Positions 1-7,678 are shown, counted from the first letter of the stretch. The stretch: 22,868 nt of DNA from CAZFZT01 sp964523675 (GCA_964523675.1 CAZFZT010000056.1:1-22868); one strand, 5' to 3'. Notes: generated by a model not told the origin, from the letters alone. Numbers and translations: made by a program.

Positions 1-66
1 GGTTCATACGGCTCATTTGCCATCAGCGCATTCTATAGCGGAACGAGTTAAGAATATTCAGAAGAA

Positions 67-80
67 CGCCGCTGGCGGCG
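67..80 (-). terminator. weak hairpin after the zinc-ribbon membrane protein gene
   Basis: A short GC-rich inverted repeat (CGCCGC/GCGGCG) lies 4 nt past the stop of the minus-strand gene ending at 85. On the minus strand it is followed by a pyrimidine-rich TTCTTCTG run. The stem is short and the U-tract is interrupted, so termination is only possible. The first 66 bases hold no supportable gene; a plus-strand frame stays open only to a TAA at 49-51. Confidence 0.3.
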
Positions 81-84
81 CGCG

Positions 85-1134
85 TCAGTCGAATGTCGCG
101 ACTGATCCGCCACACTCCGGGCAGGCGTTTGATGTCTTCAGTCCGCGCAGGTTGTAGCCGCATCGTTTGCAGTGGCGATCGCGGTCGCCGTAGGTGATCG
201 GCCTTGCGCGTTCAACCGGGCGAATCTTCGCGTCGACTTCGGCCTGAAGTTCGCGTTTGCGTTCATCAATGCGCTGATGCCGGCCTGCACGCTCGACTGC
301 AATGCGCATGTGCCAGCCAATGTGCCGGCTCATCTCCCACAGTGAGCGGCCCCACTGGAACATGAACCAAGCCCATGCGAGCAGCAAGCCGAAGACGAAG
401 ACGGAGATCATCCACGGAATCCACGCCGGCACGTGCGCAGTGATGATGGTGAAGATCGGCAGCAGCCAGATGACGTTGTTCAATCGCGCTGCAGGATCAT
501 CAAGTTCAGCATCCTCTGCAGCCCGCATCATGAAGAACGCCACACCAAGAGCGCCGATCCCAGCCACGCCGCGCACAAGAAGGTTGGCAATGTGCAAGGC
601 GATCTCGCCGCCGGTGCCGTTGACTGTGGCTTGAACACGCAGCGCGAAGAGCGTGTAGCCGAGCAACCACAGTCCCTGCGACCAGATGATGATCCTTGCG
701 TAGCGCTCTGCGCGTTCGCTGCGCCGAGGCCGGCCTCGCATCATCATGGCGCAGGCGATCCACCACATGGCGCTGAGCACAAAGCCGAGGATGAGATAGT
801 GCGCAGTCGAGATCGCACCGACGGTGAACACGAGGTTGACGAAGAAGACGATTCGAGCAAGAGCGGCAGTGATGAGGCAAAACGCTCCGAGCGAAAGTCC
901 ATTGCGCACAAGCCGCCTCATTGATTCATCGCCGGTGAGCAGCGAATCGGGCGAGGAGCCGGCCGGTGGGCGCGTGATGAGATCGCCGCATTCGGGACAG
1001 TTGCGGCCGTAGTTCAAGCCGCGCAGGTTGTATCCGCAACCGAGGCACGACAGGTCAGTGTCAATGTGCGACGGCTGATTCTCTGCGAGAAGATCGCGAT
1101 ACTGCAGATACTTGCGCGAGAGAAAACCCGACAT
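85..1134 (-). CDS. multi-pass membrane protein with a zinc ribbon at each end
   Basis: A 349-residue protein of unknown function. Two CxxC-CxxC zinc ribbons bracket the membrane region: C30/C33/C46/C49 near the N-terminus and C322/C325/C338/C341 at the C-terminus. Both contain the same CGYNLRGL core, a motif frequent in Planctomycetota membrane proteins. Between them, roughly residues 75-270, are about six hydrophobic segments broken by short basic loops such as RGRPRRSERAER. A charged stretch rich in R, E and K (about 270-315) precedes the second ribbon. Both ribbons probably face the cytosol if the number of membrane passes is even (inference). No enzymatic motif is visible. The start is the only upstream ATG that keeps the first ribbon. 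purQ lies upstream on the same strand, separated by about 100 nt that carry a repeat, so co-transcription is uncertain. Confidence 0.85.
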   Translation of the reverse strand: MSGFLSRKYLQYRDLLAENQPSHIDTDLSCLGCGYNLRGLNYGRNCPECGDLITRPPAGSSPDSLLTGDESMRRLVRNGLSLGAFCLITAALARIVFFVNLVFTVGAISTAHYLILGFVLSAMWWIACAMMMRGRPRRSERAERYARIIIWSQGLWLLGYTLFALRVQATVNGTGGEIALHIANLLVRGVAGIGALGVAFFMMRAAEDAELDDPAARLNNVIWLLPIFTIITAHVPAWIPWMISVFVFGLLLAWAWFMFQWGRSLWEMSRHIGWHMRIAVERAGRHQRIDERKRELQAEVDAKIRPVERARPITYGDRDRHCKRCGYNLRGLKTSNACPECGGSVATFD

Positions 1135-1151
1135 CGTTCAAGTTCCAGAAA

Positions 1152-1228
1152 GCCACCGACGAACGTAGATGGGCACGGAGGAGAGGCGCGGCATCAGCCA
1201 TCTGCGTTCATCTGTGTTCATCCGCGGC
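1152..1228. repeat. imperfect palindrome of the TCTGCGTTCATC interspersed family
   Basis: The right arm (1198-1228) contains tandem 10-mers, TCTGCGTTCA then TCTGTGTTCA, followed by TCCGCGG. Its reverse complement matches the left arm (1152-1181) at about 20 of 30 positions, so the unit could fold into a decayed hairpin. Strings of this TCTGCGTTCATCTGTGTTCATC type recur in intergenic DNA of many planctomycete, verrucomicrobial and other genomes (recollection of the family, not searched here). It fills the spacer between purQ and the zinc-ribbon membrane protein gene. Confidence 0.6.
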
Positions 1229-1238
1229 TCCCCTCGAT

Positions 1239-2045
1239 TCATGCAGCGACCTGTCTAACGTGCGCCATGGCATTGCGGAACATTGCAAGGCCCAGCGGCT
1301 CGCCTTCGAGAGTTGACTCCGCAAGCCGCGTCCACCATGGGTGCTGCGTCCAGCGCGTAAAACGTTCGGGGTGCGGCATGAGGCCGAAGACGAGGCCCGT
1401 TGAATCGCAGATGCCTGCACTGTCTTCAGCGGAGCCGTTGGGATTGTCATCAGGCGCGTAGCACACGGCGATGCGACCGGTCGCCTGAAGGTCGGCAAGC
1501 GTGTCGCCGGCTGCGGCGATGAATCGCCCCTCGCCATGCGCGATCGGAAGCAGCCGGGTCTCAGCAATCGCGTGCAGCCCCTGCGTCCAGATGCAGCGCG
1601 TTTCTGCCGGAATGTCAACGCGGCACCAGCGGTCGATAAACCTGCCGGACGAGTTCTGCCCCAGCGCGACGGTCGGTGCAGGCGCCAAGTCGGGCCAACG
1701 CGCACCCGGAGCCGGGCCGGGCAGAAGACCCATCTGCACAGCGATCTGAAATCCATTGCAAGGCGCGATGATCGGCACACCGCGCTCAATGGCATTCACC
1801 AACGGTTGATACAGCCGTTGCCGCATCATTGTCGCCATGATCCGTCCGGCGGCCACCGCATCGCCGAAACTGAATCCGCCCGGCAGACCAATGAGATCGA
1901 ACCGGTCGAGCAGCTTTGGCTTCTCGAGCACGTCATTGAGATGCACGAATTGTGGCGCAGCCCCAGCCAGATCGAATGCATGCGCCAGCTCACGATCGCA
2001 ATTGATGCCCGCAGCGGTGAGGATGAGCGCGGAAGGTCGTGGCAT
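1239..2045 (-). CDS. purQ: phosphoribosylformylglycinamidine synthase subunit PurQ (glutaminase)
   Basis: A class I glutamine amidotransferase of 268 residues. It supplies ammonia from glutamine for conversion of FGAR to FGAM in de novo purine synthesis, acting with PurL and usually PurS in the cytosol. The N-terminus has the family's G-x-N-C-D-x-E pattern (AAGINCDREL) and the LPGGFSFGD loop. The nucleophile is C96 in APCNGFQ and the His/Glu pair is H225/E227 in PHPER. It is longer than compact PurQ proteins of about 225 residues. The frame stays open upstream to 2141, but those 32 residues are compositionally odd and precede the normal family start, so ATG 2045 (MPRPSALILTAAG) is chosen. No purL or purS lies beside it. 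A strong hairpin upstream (2148-2175) separates it from the secreted-protein gene, so it probably has its own promoter. Confidence 0.93.
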   Translation of the reverse strand: MPRPSALILTAAGINCDRELAHAFDLAGAAPQFVHLNDVLEKPKLLDRFDLIGLPGGFSFGDAVAAGRIMATMMRQRLYQPLVNAIERGVPIIAPCNGFQIAVQMGLLPGPAPGARWPDLAPAPTVALGQNSSGRFIDRWCRVDIPAETRCIWTQGLHAIAETRLLPIAHGEGRFIAAAGDTLADLQATGRIAVCYAPDDNPNGSAEDSAGICDSTGLVFGLMPHPERFTRWTQHPWWTRLAESTLEGEPLGLAMFRNAMAHVRQVAA

Positions 2046-2147
2046 GTAGGAATCATACAACCGGCGAACGTTGCTGGCTGTTGGCGGTGGGCGGTTCGCT
2101 GCTTTCCAATGTGACCTGTCCCCTGCGGGGTGGCCTCTCAATTGAAA

Positions 2148-2175
2148 CGGCCGGTCGTCCTTCGACGACCGGCCG
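2148..2175 (-). terminator. intrinsic terminator of the FG-GAP protein gene
   Basis: A perfect 12-bp stem (CGGCCGGTCGTC and its complement) with a 4-nt loop lies 35 nt past the stop at 2211. On the minus strand it is followed by TTTCAATT. It should end transcription of the secreted FG-GAP gene before purQ. On the plus strand it is followed by CATCTTTT, so it could work in both directions. Confidence 0.7.
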
Positions 2176-2210
2176 CATCTTTTCCATCATGATGCACTGG
2201 GCTCCACGAA

Positions 2211-3998
2211 TCAACCCCAGTTGCCGAGCAGGAGCAGCAGGTCGGGCACGCCGACGCTGCAATCGTCATCAAGGTCGGCATCGCAGGGATCAGCCGGGCA
2301 GTTGTCGCAGTCGCCCCATGCGCCGAGGAGGATCAGCAGGTCAGGCACACCGACGGAGCCGTAGCCGTCCAAGTCACCGGGCACGGCTACATCGCCGTCA
2401 ATGGTGAACGAAAGTGTCTCGCCTGTGCCGAGGTTGTTGTTGTGGTCGATGGCCGTGATGTAGTATTCGACTTCACCGGGCGACAAGCCGGGGATCTCGC
2501 CACGGTAGATGGTTCCGCCGCTGAACTTCATCGGCACCTGCTGCACCGCGCCACCATTGTGTGAATAGTTGATGTGAATACCTTTGTGGTGGAAGTTCTG
2601 ATCGCCAGTATGGCTGTCGGTGATGAACGCGCGGACGACGTATGGCCCTTTCGTGTCATCGGTGTCCTCAAGTTGTTCCGTCTGAACGATGTTGGGCGGG
2701 ATGGTGTCAGCAGCGCCATGATTGACATAGATGCGATTGGTGAAGTTCCCCGATTCACCTTGGGCCGTGACGATGTCGAGCGCGCCGTCACCCGTCACAT
2801 CTGCCACAACGACGTCGAGCGATGAGTCGTTCTGCGTTTGGATGGCTGTGGTCACCTGCCCGAACGTGCCGGTGCCGCCGACGTTGCGATACAGCCGTTC
2901 CGCGCCGCCGCCACCAATGGCTGCGATGATGAGATCGAGATCGCCATTGTTGTTGTAGTCGAAGAACTTCGAGTCGTTATCGTCGATGCCCGGGTTATTG
3001 ATAATCTGACCGCTCACATTGGTCCATGTGCCATCGCCGTTGTTGCGAATGAGCAGTTCTTGCGATCCGGCTCCGGCATTGGCGCCGAGCATATCGAGCG
3101 TGCCATTGCCATCGATATCACCCATGTCGTAGGCGTAGCAGGTCGAATCGTTGGGGACGGTGGCAGATGCGTTGCTGAACGTGCCATCGCCGTTGTTGAT
3201 GAAGAGCTTTGAATTGTTGGTGCCAAGCGCTCCGATGCGGATGTCGAGATTGAAGTCATTCGTTACATCGCCGATTTGCGCGTCCATTGGTCCGGTCACA
3301 CTCGCCGGCGGCAGCAGATTGGACTGATCAGTGAAGAACCCGCTGCCATCGTTGATGTAAAGCCGCGTGAGTCCTGTACCGAAACGATTGACCGAACCGC
3401 CATGCGTAAAGATCAAATCGAGGTGGCCGTTGTTATTTGAGTCGAAGAACTGGACCCGCGAACTGCTCAAAGGAACGCTGGGAAGCCGACTGCCCGTTTC
3501 ATCGTCAAAGAAGCCCGGCTGGGCGTCGCCACGGTTCATGAGCAGTCGCGGCAATTTGTTGTAATCGTTGGCAAGCCCCATATCGAGATAGCCATCTGAA
3601 TCAACATCGCCGAACTCGACACCACGGAACCAACCGGAGACGCCGACCCGAGCAGCGGATTCATCAGTAAAGAAGCCACTTCCATTGTTGATGTAAAGGC
3701 GTGCCGGCAGGGCTGCACCACCAGAGCCACTAAAGCAGCAGCCGTTGGCCCAGGCGATATCAAGCGCGCCATCGTTGTCAACATCCGCAATTGAAAGTTG
3801 ATTGGTCCACTCGCTCGGCTGCGCCGGAAAACGGCTTGCCGTCTCATGCAGAAACTGCTGCGCGGAGGCGCCGCCGGCGACGCACAGCAGCGTCAATGCG
3901 GACGCGCTGACCCGAAGCGGTGCGTTCGCACGCGCTTTCCCAGATTGACTGCCCGCCTGTCCCCTCGGGCACGACGTTGGATTGAAGTCACGCTTCAT
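2211..3998 (-). CDS. secreted FG-GAP/VCBS repeat protein with C-terminal dockerin-like module
   Basis: A 595-residue exported protein. An unusually long polar N-region (1-29) is followed by a hydrophobic core and a likely cleavage after ASA (residue 46). Residues about 68-412 hold seven FG-GAP/VCBS-type repeats, each with an acidic loop that could bind calcium (DVDNDGALD, DVDSDGYLD, DSNNNGHLD, DVTNDFNLD, DIDGNGTLD, DYNNNGDLD, DVTGDGALD). This predicts an integrin-alpha-like beta-propeller. Residues about 433-535 look like a beta-sandwich. The end carries two dockerin-like loops, GDLDGYGSVGVPD and DADLDDDCSVGVPD, each followed by a leucine-rich helix ending in WG. This tail is typical of Phycisphaerae secreted proteins and may serve in anchoring or sorting (inference). 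AAGGAG ten nt upstream supports ATG 3998. No catalytic motif is seen; adhesion or polymer binding is a guess. Confidence 0.88.
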   Translation of the reverse strand: MKRDFNPTSCPRGQAGSQSGKARANAPLRVSASALTLLCVAGGASAQQFLHETASRFPAQPSEWTNQLSIADVDNDGALDIAWANGCCFSGSGGAALPARLYINNGSGFFTDESAARVGVSGWFRGVEFGDVDSDGYLDMGLANDYNKLPRLLMNRGDAQPGFFDDETGSRLPSVPLSSSRVQFFDSNNNGHLDLIFTHGGSVNRFGTGLTRLYINDGSGFFTDQSNLLPPASVTGPMDAQIGDVTNDFNLDIRIGALGTNNSKLFINNGDGTFSNASATVPNDSTCYAYDMGDIDGNGTLDMLGANAGAGSQELLIRNNGDGTWTNVSGQIINNPGIDDNDSKFFDYNNNGDLDLIIAAIGGGGAERLYRNVGGTGTFGQVTTAIQTQNDSSLDVVVADVTGDGALDIVTAQGESGNFTNRIYVNHGAADTIPPNIVQTEQLEDTDDTKGPYVVRAFITDSHTGDQNFHHKGIHINYSHNGGAVQQVPMKFSGGTIYRGEIPGLSPGEVEYYITAIDHNNNLGTGETLSFTIDGDVAVPGDLDGYGSVGVPDLLILLGAWGDCDNCPADPCDADLDDDCSVGVPDLLLLLGNWG

Positions 3999-4130
3999 AA
4001 ATCTCTTTCTCCTTCCGAAGATGTGTGTGGGCGAGATTGACGGCCGCGCAATGCGCGCACGGCCATCCCAGCGTCGAGCCGCCGGAATGGCCGATCATCT
4101 CAAGATACCACATAGAAACGCCGCTTCGCA

Positions 4131-4152
4131 GGGAAAAAGTAAGATTTTTCCC
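4131..4152 (-). terminator. A/T-stem hairpin downstream of the HIT gene
   Basis: A perfect 8-bp inverted repeat, GGGAAAAA and TTTTTCCC, with a 6-nt loop lies about 77 nt past the HIT gene stop. The five Ts fall in the 3' arm in either direction, so this could be a bidirectional terminator. It could also be a structure upstream of the FG-GAP gene's promoter. The rest of 3999-4228 shows no gene. Confidence 0.45.
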
Positions 4153-4228
4153 GCTCATTGAGCCGCTTCATTGATTCCGGTCGATGAATTCATCGCGGCC
4201 ACGTCGCTGAACTCCACTGTTACCAACC

Positions 4229-4657
4229 TCAGGTCAGTGCATTCCGAATGCGCTCCGCCAAGCGAACGCCCTCCTCTGGATCAAGTGATCCGGAGCTCCA
4301 TTTCACGCCGAGCCCTGTCCCCATTCCCCCAACTGGTTGCTCATACTTGGGGATGATGTGGAAGTGCACGTGCATCACTTCTTGATGGGCAATGCTGCCG
4401 TTGTTCTGGAGGACGTTGTAGGCCGAGGCCCCCGTCGCCTCCATGACAGCCCTGCAAAGAGCGGGCAGTACGCGGCCGATCGCCGCAGCCGAATCTTCCG
4501 ATAACTCGTCCAGCCGGGCCTTGCGCTCCTTGGGAATGACCAGCGTATGACCTCTGCTCAGCGGACCAATGTCAAGAAAGGCGAGTACGTGTTCGTCTTC
4601 ATAGACACGGTGACACGGAAGCTCTCCGTCGAGGATCTTGTCGAAGATGGTCGGCAT
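4229..4657 (-). CDS. HIT family nucleotide hydrolase/transferase (Hint/HinT-like)
   Basis: A 142-residue histidine-triad protein. The triad is H96-V-H98-F-H100 in MHVHFHIIP. These proteins hydrolyse the phosphorus-amine or phosphoanhydride bond of nucleotide substrates such as adenosine phosphoramidates through a His-AMP intermediate. Other family marks are IFDKILDGELPCHRVYED at the N-terminus, GHTLVIPK, and the YNVLQNNGSIAHQEVMH segment before the triad. The usual N-terminal zinc-binding CIFC is absent: the protein begins MPTIFDKI. The C-terminal part after residue 103 (glycine-rich, then a helix) is family-typical. ATG 4657 is chosen over 4684 because it matches normal HIT starts. It is transcribed divergently from the Hsp20 gene at 4895. 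The physiological substrate cannot be read from sequence. Confidence 0.92.
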   Translation of the reverse strand: MPTIFDKILDGELPCHRVYEDEHVLAFLDIGPLSRGHTLVIPKERKARLDELSEDSAAAIGRVLPALCRAVMEATGASAYNVLQNNGSIAHQEVMHVHFHIIPKYEQPVGGMGTGLGVKWSSGSLDPEEGVRLAERIRNALT

Positions 4658-4705
4658 AGCAGGAAAGAATAGCCGCATCTGCAAGCTCGGCGAGAGGATC
4701 AGCTC

Positions 4706-4720
4706 CTGTCAAAATGACAG
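4706..4720. promoter_or_regulatory. operator-like palindrome in the HIT/Hsp20 divergent region
   Basis: CTGTCA-AAA-TGACAG is a perfect 6-bp dyad around three A residues, in the 237-bp region between the divergent HIT (start 4657) and Hsp20 (start 4895) genes. Its size and symmetry suit a dimeric repressor, but it is not the CIRCE element and no matching regulator is nearby. Possible flanking AGGA/TCCT symmetry is noted. No convincing sigma32 promoter is seen; a TTGCAA at 4804-4809 is at best a weak -35. Confidence 0.3.
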
Positions 4721-4894
4721 CCGGTCCTCTGAAGCGGGCGAAGTTCCGACAGCGTCGAGCGCATGGACAGAGGTCCGTACCCAATCTCAGCCACCGCGAT
4801 CCGTTGCAAGTCCTGGCATGGAGTTTGTTGTACGGCTCCTCGTTGTCTTCCACAGTTTGCTTTGGAAAACCGTTCAGCAAAGGAGACTATCGCG

Positions 4895-5356
4895 ATGATG
4901 ACACAACGAACCATTGGAGTACTTCCCATCAATTCCGTTCGGCGGACGTTCGATGATCTGATCGACCGAGCGTTCGATTCGCTTATCTCCGGCACCCAAG
5001 GTGTCGCTCCACAGAATGTCCAGCCGCGCCCACTGCCGATACCAGTCAATCTCTGGGAAGACGATGAATATGTGGTGGTCGAATGTGAGTTGCCCGGCTT
5101 CCGCATTGAGGACATCGAACTGACTGTCGTGGACAACGTACTCACGCTCTCAGGACAGCGGCACTTCCTGTTCCCGGAGAACGCCAACGTCCGCTTGCGC
5201 GAACGGGTTGGCGAGCGCTTCCACCGCGAGATCAATGTTCCTGTGCCCATCGAGGTCGAGGGAGCCAGTGCGCAGTTGCAGAGCGGCATCCTTCGAGTCA
5301 GCCTTCCCAAAGCGCAGCAGGCACGACTTCGCAGAATCGAGGTCCGCGCGGAATGA
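4895..5356 (+). CDS. small heat shock protein, Hsp20 family (first copy)
   Basis: A 153-residue alpha-crystallin-type holdase that binds unfolding proteins without ATP and forms cytosolic oligomers. The N-terminal arm (1-47) carries the amphipathic TFDDLIDRAFDSL segment typical of Hsp20. The alpha-crystallin domain runs from about 48 to 147 and includes VNLWEDDEYVVVECELPGF, LTLSGQR, the FHREINVPVPIE region and SGILRVSLPKA. A C-terminal IEV is the I-x-I/V oligomerisation motif. ATG 4895 has an excellent Shine-Dalgarno (AAAGGAGA, 8 nt spacing). Upstream in-frame codons lack Hsp20 similarity. It starts a plus-strand block with a second Hsp20 and an HtrA protease, which suggests joint induction under protein-folding stress (inference). 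Confidence 0.93.
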   Translation: MMTQRTIGVLPINSVRRTFDDLIDRAFDSLISGTQGVAPQNVQPRPLPIPVNLWEDDEYVVVECELPGFRIEDIELTVVDNVLTLSGQRHFLFPENANVRLRERVGERFHREINVPVPIEVEGASAQLQSGILRVSLPKAQQARLRRIEVRAE

Positions 5357-5429
5357 AGTTCGGGCATGCCAAACCCACAATGTTTCTCCATTCCTTTTGA
5401 CATGAGTGATGATTTGAAGGAGTTCAGGC

Positions 5430-5861
5430 ATGACGACCCAAAGGAACATTGAGCGTTCAAACTCCAACACCCTTCCTGTACAGCAGCCCGAGCCGCAACC
5501 GCCGGCTCAGCAGCGACAGAACCGCTGGTACTACAGCCCGCACGCTGACGTCTACGAAACCGGCACGCAATACACCATCATCCTCGACATGCCCGGAGTT
5601 CCTGTTGAAAATGTCGAGTTGACGTGCGAAGGGCGCACGCTGATCGTGCGCGGCCGGATTGAGCATCAACTGGCCGAATCGATGCGTCCAATCCGCACCG
5701 AATATGGCATTGGAGACTACTTCCGTCGATTCGACTTGGGTGATAGCATCGACATAAATCGCATTACCGCCGGCATTCATGAATCTGGGAGCGGCGCGAT
5801 TGTTGTTCACTTGCCGAAGGTTGAGCAGGCAAAGCCGATTCGAATCGAAGTCAAACAATGA
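5430..5861 (+). CDS. small heat shock protein, Hsp20 family (second, divergent copy)
   Basis: A 143-residue Hsp20 that differs clearly from its neighbour. The N-terminal arm is short and rich in Q and P (about residues 14-29), replacing the amphipathic arm of the first copy. The alpha-crystallin domain (about 33-138) shows the DVYETGTQYTIILDMPGV start, LIVRGRIE, the FRRFDLGDSID segment, and GAIVVHLPK. The tail IRIEVKQ contains the I-x-I/V motif. A Shine-Dalgarno AAGGAG (5417-5422) supports ATG 5430. The 73-nt gap after the first copy suggests one transcript. Sequence divergence suggests an old duplication or recruitment from different lineages. The pair could form mixed oligomers like IbpA/IbpB (inference). 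Confidence 0.92.
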   Translation: MTTQRNIERSNSNTLPVQQPEPQPPAQQRQNRWYYSPHADVYETGTQYTIILDMPGVPVENVELTCEGRTLIVRGRIEHQLAESMRPIRTEYGIGDYFRRFDLGDSIDINRITAGIHESGSGAIVVHLPKVEQAKPIRIEVKQ

Positions 5862-5935
5862 TCGCTCATGATGCGATCTCAACCGCAACATGCCAGCTGA
5901 GTCTTGGTATGAGCGGTAGTTGGCATGTGCAGAAC

Positions 5936-6013
5936 ACCGCAGAGGGCGCAGAGGTTCAGTGCAGCGTCTGGAAGGCCACGAATCATCTGCGTCTGAGCCC
6001 GGCCCTCTGCGGT
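5936..6013. repeat. inverted repeat built from the CCGCAGAGGGCGCAGAGG interspersed motif
   Basis: ACCGCAGAGGGC (5936-5947) and its perfect 12-bp complement GCCCTCTGCGGT (6002-6013) enclose 54 nt in the hsp20-htrA spacer. The left arm continues as GCAGAGGTTCAG. The motif resembles short repeats of the form ACCGCAGAGGACGCAGAGG that are scattered in many bacterial genomes (recollection, not searched). The long hairpin lies 30 nt before the protease start and could affect its expression, but it lacks a U-tract. Confidence 0.6.
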
Positions 6014-6043
6014 TCATTTCTTCATGAGGAATTGGAGCGCAGC

Positions 6044-7678
6044 ATGAACAGGAGCGCAACACGAATGTCAATTCGCATCCCCCATACGTTCACTTCAATG
6101 AGCGCCAAGCGCCGTGCATCGCTGGGCGCAATGTTGGCGCTGCTGATCGCATGCGGCATCCTCGCCCCACATCAGCTCGGAGCGATGTCACATGCGCAGT
6201 CGCAAGGGCGCCAGGTACGCACTCAACAGGAGCCATCACTCGAAGAGCGCATCGCACGCTCCCCTGCTGATCCCGAGGATCTGCGGCAAGCGCTCGCCGT
6301 CTCGCGCGTGTTTCAAGATGTCGCCCGCGCCATAGGACCGTCCGTGGTGCATATTACGACCGAGCGCGAGGTGCAACGTCGCCAGATGCAGCCGCGAACT
6401 TCACCCTTCGGCCGCGATCCTTTCGACGATTTCTTCGAGCGATTCTTCGGACCGGATCGCATGCCGCGCCAGTTTCAACAGCCCGAGTCGGAGCCACAGA
6501 TGGAACGGCAGCAGATCGGACAGGCGTCGGGATTGATTATCACCCGTGAAGGCCATGTCGTGACCAATTTCCATGTCATCGCGGGTGCCGAGACGATCCG
6601 CGTGCGCCTTTCGAACGCTCGTGAATACGAAGCAACCGTGATTGGAACCGATGTTGAATCCGATCTGGCCGTCATTCAGTTTGAACCGGAAGAGACCATC
6701 ATGCCTGCCTCCTTCGGGGACTCTGATGCCTTGAATCCGGGCGAATGGGTCATCGCAGTAGGCAGCGCGCTGGGGCTTGAAAACACAGTGACCACCGGAG
6801 TCGTCAGCGCGACCGGCCGACAGGTCGGCATTATCCGCGATCCGCGCGGCCAGATCGGGTTTGAGGACTTCATTCAGACCGATGCCGCCATCAATCGAGG
6901 CAACTCCGGCGGACCTCTCGTCAACCTTTATGGTGAAGTCATCGGCATCAACACTGCGATTGCGACCAACACCGGCGGCTACATGGGTATCGGCTTTGCC
7001 ATCCCCAGCAACATGGTCGAACCGATCGTCACCGCGATCATGGAATATGGTGAGGTGCAGCGCGCCTGGCTCGGTGTGGCACTTCAGGAACTGACTCAGG
7101 AGCTCGCAGAGGGATACGGTTATGAGAGCACCGACGGCGTTCTGTTTACGGATGTGCTGCCGAATTCACCCGCAGCCGACGCTGGGTTGCGACATGGCGA
7201 CATCGTCGTTGCAGTTGATGGCGAGCGCATTCGCACGTTGAGCCAGTTTCGGAATCTCATAGCGATGAAGAGGCCCGGCACGAGTGTGGAACTGGAGATT
7301 TTCCGCGACGGCCGGCGCGTGGAGCATGAAGTTACGCTCGGCAATCGCCCTTCCCCGGAGGAGCAGGCAAGACTTGATCGACAACGCCTGCCCGTTACGC
7401 AGCAGCTCGGCATATATGTCGATGATTTGCCGCAACACCTCGCACAGCAGCTTGGCCTGCGTAACGGTGCGGTCGTCGTCACGCAGGTGGAACCGGGCTC
7501 CGTTGCTGCTCGGGCGCAACTGCGGCCGAACGACCTCATTCTCTCGGTTGGCGGCCGTGATGTTTCCGACGTCAACGAATACCACGCAGTGTTGGCAGAA
7601 CAGGATGTGCAGCGCGGCGTACGGCTTCGTGTGCGCAGCGGCAACTTCACACGTGTCGTCATACTTCGGATGAGATAA
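6044..7678 (+). CDS. HtrA/DegP-like periplasmic serine protease with two PDZ domains
   Basis: A 544-residue envelope quality-control protease. A basic N-region (ends near residue 28) and a hydrophobic stretch (about 29-48) form a signal peptide, with possible cleavage after SHA (residue 51), or a membrane anchor. The trypsin-like domain (about 85-330) has the triad H177 (TNFHVI), D207 (ESDLAVI) and S288 (GNSGGPL). Between the signal and the barrel is a long F-, R- and Q-rich segment with DPFDDFFERFFG, similar to the LA-loop-like segment of DegP/DegQ. PDZ1 is about 338-433 and PDZ2 about 453-538, giving the DegP/DegQ architecture. The ATG at 6044 has GGAG 6 nt upstream and precedes the signal peptide. 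The frame is open back to 5858, where an ATGA overlaps the Hsp20 stop, but that extension crosses a repeat and would bury the signal. It follows two Hsp20 genes on the same strand. Confidence 0.93.
   Translation: MNRSATRMSIRIPHTFTSMSAKRRASLGAMLALLIACGILAPHQLGAMSHAQSQGRQVRTQQEPSLEERIARSPADPEDLRQALAVSRVFQDVARAIGPSVVHITTEREVQRRQMQPRTSPFGRDPFDDFFERFFGPDRMPRQFQQPESEPQMERQQIGQASGLIITREGHVVTNFHVIAGAETIRVRLSNAREYEATVIGTDVESDLAVIQFEPEETIMPASFGDSDALNPGEWVIAVGSALGLENTVTTGVVSATGRQVGIIRDPRGQIGFEDFIQTDAAINRGNSGGPLVNLYGEVIGINTAIATNTGGYMGIGFAIPSNMVEPIVTAIMEYGEVQRAWLGVALQELTQELAEGYGYESTDGVLFTDVLPNSPAADAGLRHGDIVVAVDGERIRTLSQFRNLIAMKRPGTSVELEIFRDGRRVEHEVTLGNRPSPEEQARLDRQRLPVTQQLGIYVDDLPQHLAQQLGLRNGAVVVTQVEPGSVAARAQLRPNDLILSVGGRDVSDVNEYHAVLAEQDVQRGVRLRVRSGNFTRVVILRMR

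Noticed and set aside
433..924. 163-residue plus-strand frame
   Set aside because: Antisense to the zinc-ribbon membrane protein, whose ribbons and membrane helices show the true strand.
2046..2141. N-terminal extension of PurQ
   Set aside because: The family starts at the MPRPSALIL residue; the extra 32 residues are unlike PurQ and lie in the intergenic region.
5858..6043. Upstream extension of the HtrA frame with an ATGA overlap to the Hsp20 stop
   Set aside because: It crosses the CCGCAGAGG repeat, would put 62 residues before a signal peptide, and the ATG at 6044 has its own GGAG.
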